This document shows, piece after piece, positions 35,774 to 42,334 of a DNA stretch of 64,000 nucleotides (its first letter is position 1; each line of letters starts with the position of its first letter). The DNA lies in contig CAZDDI010000004.1 in assembly GCA_964504195.1 (NCBI GenBank), forward strand, positions 1 through 64,000. Reading direction: 5' to 3'. The position numbers were made by a program, and so were the translations under genes. The DNA is from CAZDDI01 sp964504195 (GTDB taxonomy: Bacteria; Chloroflexota; Anaerolineae; B4-G1; SLSP01). The notes beneath the pieces are model-generated. The model did no database searches, had not been told where the DNA came from, and saw only the letters and a program-made list of their open reading frames with translations.

Positions 35774-36352
35774 TCACCCCTGCGAGCTAAACCACTTGCC
35801 GCCGGTATCGGCAGGCTGGTAGGTATCGAGATAGGCAAACACATCCGCTACGTCCAGCGCGGCATGATAGAAGGCGCGATAGGGTTTGGCGAAGCGTTCA
35901 TCGTAGAAATGCTCGAAGAGCGCCAGCAAGGGCGCGTAGTAATCCTGCTGATTGAGCAACACGATGGGCTTGGTGTGCAATCCCAGCTGGCGCAGCAGGA
36001 GCACCTCAGCCACCTCATCGAGCGTGCCGAAGCCGCCGGGCAACGCCACGAACGCTTCCGCGCGCGCCTCCATGATGGCCTTACGCTCGCGCAGGTCGTT
36101 GGTCAACACCAGCTCATCGGCCTCAGCGTAGGCGATGCCCCGCTCTTTGAAGATGCGCGGAATGACGCCGATCACGCGCCCGCCATGCTCGTGCGTGGCC
36201 CGCGCGAGCACGCGCATCAGCCCCACATCGCTGCCGCCGTAAACCAGCGTGTCGCCGCGCTGCCCCAACGCGGCCCCTAGCGCGCGCGCCACCTCGAAGT
36301 AGCCCGGCGCGACGGCCTCACTCGATGCACAGTAGACGCAGATATGGGTCAT
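35774..36352 (-). CDS. LOG-family nucleoside-monophosphate phosphoribohydrolase
   Basis: 192 residues starting MTHICVYCASSEAV, with VYGGSDVGLM, ARAEAFVALPGGFGTLDE (catalytic PGGxGTxxE) and RQLGLHTKPIVLLN. This is the cytokinin riboside 5'-monophosphate phosphoribohydrolase (LOG) family, formerly called lysine decarboxylase-like, which cleaves the N-glycosidic bond of nucleoside monophosphates. AGGAGG stands before the ATG. ATTCGCC heptamers (36374-36391) lie just upstream of that SD. Probably first gene of a three-gene operon with the PfkB kinase and the methyltransferase. Confidence 0.92.
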   Translation of the reverse strand: MTHICVYCASSEAVAPGYFEVARALGAALGQRGDTLVYGGSDVGLMRVLARATHEHGGRVIGVIPRIFKERGIAYAEADELVLTNDLRERKAIMEARAEAFVALPGGFGTLDEVAEVLLLRQLGLHTKPIVLLNQQDYYAPLLALFEHFYDERFAKPYRAFYHAALDVADVFAYLDTYQPADTGGKWFSSQG

Positions 36353-36373
36353 TGGAGCCTCCTGAGAATGTGT

Positions 36374-36466
36374 GAATGGCGAATGGCGAATAAGACAAAA
36401 GCACAAACTTATTGCAAACGACAGACCACAATTTGCTCTACAAAGGTCGTCCGTCGTCCGTCGTCT
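36374..36466. repeat. Heptamer repeats upstream of the LOG gene
   Basis: GGCGAAT-type heptamers (gaatggcgaatggcgaata, 36374-36391) are followed by three direct 7-mers gtcgtcc-gtcgtcc-gtcgtct (36446-36466), which can pair with ACGACAGACCAC at 36418-36429. The 249-base gap 36353-36601 has no other gene. Confidence 0.7.
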
Positions 36467-36566
36467 GTGGACAAAAGTGCGGGTAAATGTTTACTAAAAC
36501 AGATTTACCGGCGCGGGTGGCGACTTGGGTTAGCGTGATGCCCTGAGTCTACCAGAATACAGCTTT

Positions 36567-36595
36567 CTGGCAAGCAATGGAGGCTATGCTATAAT
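36567..36595 (+). promoter_or_regulatory. Promoter of a leaderless gene
   Basis: CTGGCA (36567-36572), a 17-base spacer and TATAAT (36590-36595). Only six bases separate the -10 from the ATG at 36602, so transcription should start at or next to the start codon. The only SD-like sequence (TGGAGG) is upstream of the -10. Confidence 0.6.
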
Positions 36596-36601
36596 TTATA
36601 T

Positions 36602-39600
36602 ATGAACACACAAGCTGCTACCCGCCGCGAACCGGTAGTGCTGGTAGACCTGCACTGCCACTCGGATGCCAGCCGCGATGGCACTTACACGCCCTCGGCA
36701 GTGGCGGATTTCCTCGCGGCTGCGGGCGTGGTGTACGCCGCCCTCACCGATCATCAAACTGTCGCCGGGCTGTTTCCCTTCCACGCGGCGGCGGCGCTGC
36801 ACGGCATGGCTGAGTTCGCCGGCGCGGAGCTCCATGCCACGCTGGATGAGCAAGAGCTGCACCTGCTGGCTTACGGCTTCGAGCCGACCAGCCCAGCGTT
36901 GCAGCGGGTGCTCGGCGTCATACCTCCGGTCGAGCAGACCATCGCCGCCGTCCACCAGGCGGGCGGGATCGTGTTCCTGGCCCATCCCTTGCAATACGGC
37001 TGGAGCGAGCGCGAGATGGAAGCCGTCGCGGATCGCTTGGCCCGCGCCGGGCTGGATGGCCTCGAGGCATTCTACAAGCCTTATCCGCTGGAAACGCAGG
37101 AGCGCCTGACCGCGCTCGCCGACCGGTTGGGCCTGCTCACCTGCGGCGGCAGCGACTATCACGGCCCACAGCACAGCCCCGGCGTGGAAATGCCCATCGC
37201 CCGCTGGAAGCAGTTCCGCGAGGCGCTCGGCGATCCCGCGCGCAACGGGCAGCCCGCCCCCGCGCGCCCCGATGAGGCCGAGAGCGCCGAGAGTACCGCG
37301 CCGGTTAACTGGCGCGGCCTGCTGCTACAAATCGTGCTGCCCGCGCTGCTGGTCATTGGCGTCTTCGTGATCTTGCTCTTCGGCGTGCTGATCCCCACGA
37401 TGCAGCAGCGGCTCCTCGACCGCAAACGCGACATGGCGGTGCAGCTCACCAACTCCGCGTGGAGCATCCTCTGGGAGTACCACCGCGAGGCGCAGGCCGG
37501 GCGGCTCAGCCTGGAGCAGGCGCAACAGGAAGCTATCGAGCGCGTGCGGGGCCTACGCTATGGGCCGGAGAGCAAGGATTACTTCTGGATTACCGACCTG
37601 CACCCGCGCATGGTCATGCACCCTTACTTGCCTGATCTGGAAGGCGCCGACCTCAGCGACTTCACCGACCCCGAAGGCGTGCGCCCATTCGTGGAATTTG
37701 TCGCCGTCGTCCGCAACGATGCCTCTGGCTTCGTGCGCTACGTCTGGCAGTGGCAGGATGATCCCGATCGCTTAGAGCCGAAGGAATCTTATGTGCGCGG
37801 CTTCGCGCCCTGGGGCTGGATCATCGGGACGGGCCTGTATGAGGACGATGTCCGGCAGGAGATCGCCGTCATCACCCAGCGCATGGTGGATGCCTCGTTC
37901 ATCGTCACGGCGCTCGCCACCGGGCTGCTGCTGCTCATCGCCTACCAGAGCCTCAAACTGGAGCGCCGCCGCAGCGCAGCAGAGCAGGCTTTGCGGCTCT
38001 CGCACGAGCGTTACCGCGCCCTGGTCGAATCGGCCACCAGCGGCACGCTGCTGCTGCTGAACGGGCGCTGCACTTACGCCAACACCACGCTGCTGGAGAT
38101 GCTGGGCTACACAGCGGCGGAGCTCGCGTTCTTCGATATTCAGGACATCGTGCTGGTGGATGCCGAAGGCGCTGCCGCCGACCACTTGCAGCGCATCCTC
38201 AGCGGCGGGGAGGTGCGCGCGCCGTTTGAGGCCCGCCTCAAGCGCAAGAACGGGCGCACTGTGCCGGTGCTGCTCTCGGCGACCGCCGTGTTCTTCTCCG
38301 GGCGGCAGGGGATGATCCTCAGCGTGCAAGACCTCACGCAGCACCGCGCCATGCAATCCGCCGCCGAGCGCGACCGGCTGATCTCACAGCTGCAAACGTC
38401 CTCGCTCTTCCTCACCGAGCCGGTGGGCGACTCGATGGCCCCGCCGCTCACCTGCGCGCTCGATACGCCCATCGCTCGCGCGGTGCGACAGATGAGCCGC
38501 AACGATGCGGATGCCATCATTGTGACCACCGCCGAGGGCGAGCCGGTGGGCATGATGAGCGATCACGACATCCGCAAGCGGGTGGTGGCGGTGGGTCTGG
38601 ATGCGCAGCTGCCGGTGTCGCGGATTATGAGCGCGCCGCTCGTCACCATCAGCGAAAACGCGCCGCTGTTCGAGGCGTTCCTGCTAGAGCGCGAGTGCAA
38701 CGTGCGGCATCTGGCGGTGACGGATAGCGGCGGCGCGCTGGTGGGCATCATCCAGAGCAGCCGGGCGTTGCAGCCGGATCGCTACTCGCTGGTGGCGTTC
38801 ACCCACCGCATCCGCCGTGCGCAACGGGTTGGGGAGCTGGTCGAATGCTACCGCGACCTGCCCGCGCTGGTCGGCGCGCTGGTGGAAGCGGGCGCACTAC
38901 CGCAGAACATCTGCCACGTCACCACCTCCGTCTCCGACGCCATCACCGAGCGGGTCATCACGCTGGCGTTGGAGGAGCTGGGGACGCCGCCGGTCCCCTT
39001 CGCCTTCGTCGCGCTGGGCAGCGAGGCGCGGCAGGAGCAAACGCTGGCGACCGACCAGGACAACGCGCTGATCTACGCCGATCCCCCGCCGGACGCGCCC
39101 GATGTGGCGGCGTACTTCCTGCGACTGGGGGAGTTTGTCTGCGACGCACTGGATCGCATCGGCTACCGCTATTGCAAGGGCGGCACGATGGCGAAGAATC
39201 CACGCTGGAATCAGCCGCTCAGCCGGTGGAAGCAGTATGTGGCGGAATGGATCGCCGAGCCGGATGAGCAGGCGTTGGCGCACTGCAACATCTTCTTCGA
39301 TCACCGCTGCGTCTACGGCGACCGGTCGCTGGTGAGCGCGTGGTGGGAGCATATCGCCCACATCGTCGCCGCGCGCCCGGCCTTTTTCTCCTACATGGCG
39401 CTGAAGACGCTTCAGTACAAGCCACCGCTGGGCCTGTTCGGGCGGATCGTGACCGGCGCGGACGGCGCGGCCCCCAACACCTTCAACATTAAAGAGGCCA
39501 TGCTGCCCATCATCAACTTCGCGCGGCTCTACGCCCTCAAGCACGGGTTGGAGGAAACGGATACCTTCAGCCGCTTGGAGCGGCTCTCGACGCTGGGCGT

Positions 39601-39823
39601 GCTGCAAGAGGAGAGCTATCGGGGCATCTACCAGGCGTACAGCCACCTGATGCAGCTGCGCTACCAGCATCAAGTGGCGTTGCTCAAGGCGGGGCGCGAG
39701 CCGGACAACGCCATTGATCCGCGTGCGCTCACGCAGATCGAGGTGGGCATCCTCAAGAATACCTTCGCGCAGATCTCGGCGATCCAGAAGAAGGTGGGGT
39801 ACGATTTCCGCGCGGGGGGGTGA
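36602..39823 (+). CDS. PHP-Cache-PAS-CBS-DUF294 fusion protein
   Basis: 1073 residues. Residues 14-215 are a PHP phosphoesterase (DLHCHSDASRDG, LTDHQT, FLAHPLQYG, CGGSDYHG). A transmembrane helix (about 239-266) leads to an extracytoplasmic Cache domain (270-425, YFWITDLHPRMVMHP), a second helix (about 430-452) and a PAS domain (470-590). Then come two CBS domains (610-725) and a DUF294-type nucleotidyltransferase (735-880, FVALGSEARQEQTLATDQDN with the GS...DxD motif), with its C-terminal helical domain to the end. CBS-DUF294 pairs are GlnD-like putative nucleotidylyl transferases. Joining them to a Cache ligand sensor and an N-terminal PHP enzyme in one chain is unusual and suggests a membrane receptor with two enzymatic outputs. 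The transcript seems leaderless. Confidence 0.88.
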   Translation: MNTQAATRREPVVLVDLHCHSDASRDGTYTPSAVADFLAAAGVVYAALTDHQTVAGLFPFHAAAALHGMAEFAGAELHATLDEQELHLLAYGFEPTSPALQRVLGVIPPVEQTIAAVHQAGGIVFLAHPLQYGWSEREMEAVADRLARAGLDGLEAFYKPYPLETQERLTALADRLGLLTCGGSDYHGPQHSPGVEMPIARWKQFREALGDPARNGQPAPARPDEAESAESTAPVNWRGLLLQIVLPALLVIGVFVILLFGVLIPTMQQRLLDRKRDMAVQLTNSAWSILWEYHREAQAGRLSLEQAQQEAIERVRGLRYGPESKDYFWITDLHPRMVMHPYLPDLEGADLSDFTDPEGVRPFVEFVAVVRNDASGFVRYVWQWQDDPDRLEPKESYVRGFAPWGWIIGTGLYEDDVRQEIAVITQRMVDASFIVTALATGLLLLIAYQSLKLERRRSAAEQALRLSHERYRALVESATSGTLLLLNGRCTYANTTLLEMLGYTAAELAFFDIQDIVLVDAEGAAADHLQRILSGGEVRAPFEARLKRKNGRTVPVLLSATAVFFSGRQGMILSVQDLTQHRAMQSAAERDRLISQLQTSSLFLTEPVGDSMAPPLTCALDTPIARAVRQMSRNDADAIIVTTAEGEPVGMMSDHDIRKRVVAVGLDAQLPVSRIMSAPLVTISENAPLFEAFLLERECNVRHLAVTDSGGALVGIIQSSRALQPDRYSLVAFTHRIRRAQRVGELVECYRDLPALVGALVEAGALPQNICHVTTSVSDAITERVITLALEELGTPPVPFAFVALGSEARQEQTLATDQDNALIYADPPPDAPDVAAYFLRLGEFVCDALDRIGYRYCKGGTMAKNPRWNQPLSRWKQYVAEWIAEPDEQALAHCNIFFDHRCVYGDRSLVSAWWEHIAHIVAARPAFFSYMALKTLQYKPPLGLFGRIVTGADGAAPNTFNIKEAMLPIINFARLYALKHGLEETDTFSRLERLSTLGVLQEESYRGIYQAYSHLMQLRYQHQVALLKAGREPDNAIDPRALTQIEVGILKNTFAQISAIQKKVGYDFRAGG

Positions 39824-39855
39824 GGGCGGGGAATTTGTAGCTTGCTCTATGCAAG

Positions 39856-39884
39856 TTTTGCATAATCCACAACCTGTATATAAT
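39856..39884 (+). promoter_or_regulatory. Candidate promoter of the ATPase-nuclease pair
   Basis: A perfect TATAAT (39879-39884) with a weak -35 (TTTTGC at 39856-39861, 17-base spacer). It marks the start of an AT-richer stretch. Confidence 0.45.
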
Positions 39885-39919
39885 CATAGTTATGTTTTTT
39901 GCAAAATAGGCGGATCAAG

Positions 39920-40957
39920 ATGGCGATACAAAAATTACAGCTGAAAGAGTTTACAGCTTTTGAGGAAGCTGAATTTTCCTTTTGTCCGGGCATTAACGTG
40001 CTTATTGGCGCAAACTCTACCGGCAAAACGCATGTATTGAAAGCTATGTACACTTTACTCAAAGTGTGCGAACGGGCTGAACTCGATAAAATCGCTGATC
40101 CTGACAAGCTCAATGATATATTGAGTAATAAACTTATGGGTGTATTCAAACCCGATACAGTCGGACGATTACGACGGCGCGGGCGAGGACGCGGCACAGG
40201 TATAATTACTCTGGATTATGACGATATTCCATTGACTGCAGCTATTAGCACACAAAACAATGTTCATCTTGAATACAAGCACCTTCCCACACCGCAACCT
40301 TCTGTTTATTTGCCGGTTCACGAATTCGTTTCCGTTTACCCAGGATTCATTGCTGCTTATAGCAAACGGGAAACAGCTTTTGATGAGACATATTTCGATT
40401 TGAGTATTGCCTTAAATGCGACTTTGCTGCAGCCTGGAGCGCGCCAGACCAAGATTGATGAATTAGTAAAACCATTGGAAAGTGCAATCGGAGGCAAAAT
40501 CACTCAAGAGAATGGGCGTTTCTATTTCAAATTAGGGGGAAAATTTGAAGCTCCGCTCGTTGCAGAGGGCTATCGCAAACTAGGGGGGTTAATCTATCTC
40601 ATCCTCAACGGCTCCCTGACACAAAACGGCATCCTATTCTGGGATGAACCAGAAGCCAATCTCAATCCCAACCTGGTAACTGTAGTTACCAAGATGCTAC
40701 AAATTCTGGCAAATTCTGGAATCCAGATCTTCATCGCTACCCACGATTACCTGCTGAGCCAAGAATTATCACTCGTCGCAGAATACGAACCAGAAACCGT
40801 AAATATGCGCTTTTTTGCACTACACAAACCCAATCGGCGCACAGGCGGGGTGGCGGTAGAAACAGGCGCATCCCTGGTCGAAATAGAACATAACCCCATC
40901 CTGGCCGAATTTGCCGCGCATTATGACCGGGAAGCACGCCGTTTCCAACAAGCCTAG
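39920..40957 (+). CDS. ABC-type AAA ATPase (RecF/OLD-like)
   Basis: 345 residues. Walker A is GANSTGKT (30-37) in LQLKEFTAFEEAEFSFCPGINVLIG, the start typical of AAA_15/AAA_21 ATPases. The middle holds an insertion (about 80-200, PSVYLPVHEF). The C-terminal half has EGYRKLGGLIYL in place of an ABC signature, Walker B with ILFWDEPEANLNP (about 240) and the H-loop IFIATHDYLL. Such ATPases act on DNA ends or drive effector nucleases in phage-defence systems. The ATG at 39920 fits the domain start. A TTG at 39899 is possible. Codon use is more AT-rich than in the neighbours. It is followed 15 bases later by the PD-(D/E)XK-like gene. Confidence 0.88.
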   Translation: MAIQKLQLKEFTAFEEAEFSFCPGINVLIGANSTGKTHVLKAMYTLLKVCERAELDKIADPDKLNDILSNKLMGVFKPDTVGRLRRRGRGRGTGIITLDYDDIPLTAAISTQNNVHLEYKHLPTPQPSVYLPVHEFVSVYPGFIAAYSKRETAFDETYFDLSIALNATLLQPGARQTKIDELVKPLESAIGGKITQENGRFYFKLGGKFEAPLVAEGYRKLGGLIYLILNGSLTQNGILFWDEPEANLNPNLVTVVTKMLQILANSGIQIFIATHDYLLSQELSLVAEYEPETVNMRFFALHKPNRRTGGVAVETGASLVEIEHNPILAEFAAHYDREARRFQQA

Positions 40958-40972
40958 CCCAGGAACGCCGCG

Positions 40973-41533
40973 ATGTCACACATTTTTCCCGAAGACCGCC
41001 TTGAGTTTTGTTTTTCCGATGCGTGGCATGTTATCAAGTTTGATGAATGCCCAGAATATCAACGCTTGGCGCAAGAAAGCGGGAAGCAGAATTTGCCCGG
41101 AACAAAAGGGGTGGATTTTGTAGGAATTTGGAATGAGGTGCTATATTTCATCGAAGTCAAGGATTTCCGCACCTATCGCATTGAAAATCGGCCCAGGTTA
41201 GAAGAGGGAACGTTAGCGATCGAGCTGGGGCAAAAAGTGCGCAGCTCCATTGCCTGTCTGATCGGATTCTATCGCACATCACCGACGCCCGAACTCTGGA
41301 CCCCCTTTGCGCACTTGTTATGCACGTCCACGCGGCGCATCAAGGTTGTGCTCTGGTTAGAACACGAGCTACCCCTGCATCCTGTTATGCAGCGCAAAGC
41401 CTTGAATTCACTACATATCAAAAATTTCAAACCCCGCTTGCAGTGGATCACCCCGTATGTGTTCATATCGAACCAGGAGACCAATGTCCTTACCGGCGTC
41501 GAGGTGCATAACTTGCCACATCCCCAATTATAA
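40973..41533 (+). CDS. PD-(D/E)XK nuclease-like partner of the ATPase
   Basis: 186 residues, no signal peptide. The core reads GTKGVDFVGIWNEVLYFIEVKDFR, with Asp48, Glu61 and Lys63 in the D-x(12)-ExK arrangement of PD-(D/E)XK nucleases. Helices and strands follow (IELGQKVRSSIACLIGFY; RRIKVVLWLEHE). Family assignment rests on this motif alone. The gene starts 15 bases after the ATPase stop, so the two are surely cotranscribed and probably form a complex, with the ATPase gating the nuclease. I do not recognise the pair as a named defence system. Confidence 0.7.
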   Translation: MSHIFPEDRLEFCFSDAWHVIKFDECPEYQRLAQESGKQNLPGTKGVDFVGIWNEVLYFIEVKDFRTYRIENRPRLEEGTLAIELGQKVRSSIACLIGFYRTSPTPELWTPFAHLLCTSTRRIKVVLWLEHELPLHPVMQRKALNSLHIKNFKPRLQWITPYVFISNQETNVLTGVEVHNLPHPQL

Positions 41534-41562
41534 ATGCCGCTTACCATACAGAGGGAAGTACA

Positions 41563-41799
41563 ATGTCAACCAACATGAACTCACAGGCACCAAATTCTGG
41601 CCTGCTGCAAGAAGCTCAGGCGCGTTTGCACAACTTATCGCCAGGACGCTTGCGCGTCGCCAATGATTTTCTGACCTATTTGCAGGAACGGGAAGAAAAC
41701 GAAGCTACGCAGGAACTATTGGAGATTCCAGGTTTTCTATCCGCATTTCACCAGGCCACAGCGCAGGCAGAGACGGGTGAGACAAAGGTGATCCAATGA
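41563..41799 (+). CDS. Antitoxin-like small protein
   Basis: 78 residues. RLHNLSPGRLRVANDFLTYLQEREENEATQELLEIPGF is the pattern of short antitoxin-like proteins, common in cyanobacteria and Chloroflexota, that normally sit just before a RelE/ParE-type toxin with an overlapping start. Here an ATGA overlap is present, but the following ORF stops after 12 codons, so the toxin seems lost. GAGGGAAG precedes the ATG. It follows the ATPase-nuclease pair by 29 bases on the same strand and may be cotranscribed with it. Confidence 0.65.
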   Translation: MSTNMNSQAPNSGLLQEAQARLHNLSPGRLRVANDFLTYLQEREENEATQELLEIPGFLSAFHQATAQAETGETKVIQ

Positions 41800-41834
41800 A
41801 TACACCATACCCCGTTAGGCAGTACCGGAGGTAA
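41796..41834 (+). CDS. 12-codon ORF coupled to the antitoxin-like gene
   Basis: MNTPYPVRQYRR then stop. Its ATG overlaps the TGA of the antitoxin-like gene (ATGA), and its last codons include the CGGAGG that forms the SD of the gene at 41839. It could be a stump of a lost toxin or a coupling leader. It is too short to prove translation. Confidence 0.35.
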   Translation: MNTPYPVRQYRR

Positions 41835-41838
41835 TACC

Positions 41839-42201
41839 ATGATTGAGGCGACCTTCTTCGATTGCTGTGAAGTGCGCATGGGATCTCCCTCCGAGGTCTG
41901 CTCGCTACGGCTGCAGGGGTCCTGGTTACCTCCTGGCCTTAATGAGCAGAGGGAGTGGGTCAGGGTCTCGGCCAGCAATAGGGACAGGAGCTTGCTTGCA
42001 CTGGCGCGTTGGGATATCCAAGAGAATGCACCCGGCTTTCGCTTGCTCGTCATTGACACACACAACAAAAGCGTCACTGAATCCCATAGGCTGGAAGGGT
42101 GCTGCGAGAGTTTAGCATTCGAAGAAGGTAAACTTATATGGCATTCTTTTGGTCTTTCGGAGTCGGGGCATTCCGGTGTCCTTGAGCTAGCCACCACCTA
42201 G
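41839..42201 (+). CDS. Hypothetical protein, unknown family
   Basis: 120 residues, soluble, with four cysteines: FFDCCEV near the start and EGCCES in the middle. The pattern of short strands (RLQGSWLPPG, LLALARWDIQ, FRLLVIDTHN, KLIWHSFG, GVLELATT) suggests an all-beta fold, perhaps part of a propeller- or immunity-type protein. I do not recognise it. GGAGG stands 8 bases before the ATG and overlaps the end of the 12-codon ORF. Last gene of the island 39920-42201, closed by the terminator at 42282-42317. Confidence 0.6.
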   Translation: MIEATFFDCCEVRMGSPSEVCSLRLQGSWLPPGLNEQREWVRVSASNRDRSLLALARWDIQENAPGFRLLVIDTHNKSVTESHRLEGCCESLAFEEGKLIWHSFGLSESGHSGVLELATT

Positions 42202-42281
42202 CGAGAACAAAATTCTGCCACTTAACAGTCTTTCGCACAAACCTTGAGCCGTTCTCAGAAATATAAGACAGGTTCAAAAAC

Positions 42282-42317
42282 AAACAGGCCCGCATCTTCA
42301 AAGATGCGGGCCTGTTT
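42282..42317. terminator. Bidirectional rho-independent terminator
   Basis: A perfect 17-bp stem (42282-42298 with 42301-42317) with GC core CAGGCCCGCATC, A-rich on the left and T-rich on the right. It serves the plus-strand island and the minus-strand acetate symporter gene. Confidence 0.9.
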
Positions 42318-42334
42318 GCTAAACGATTTGTAAC

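Noticed and set aside
39920..41533. Assignment to Gabija, Septu, PARIS or classical OLD systems
   Set aside because: No UvrD-like helicase, HNH partner, or TOPRIM domain is visible, and the partner protein has a PD-(D/E)XK-type motif instead.
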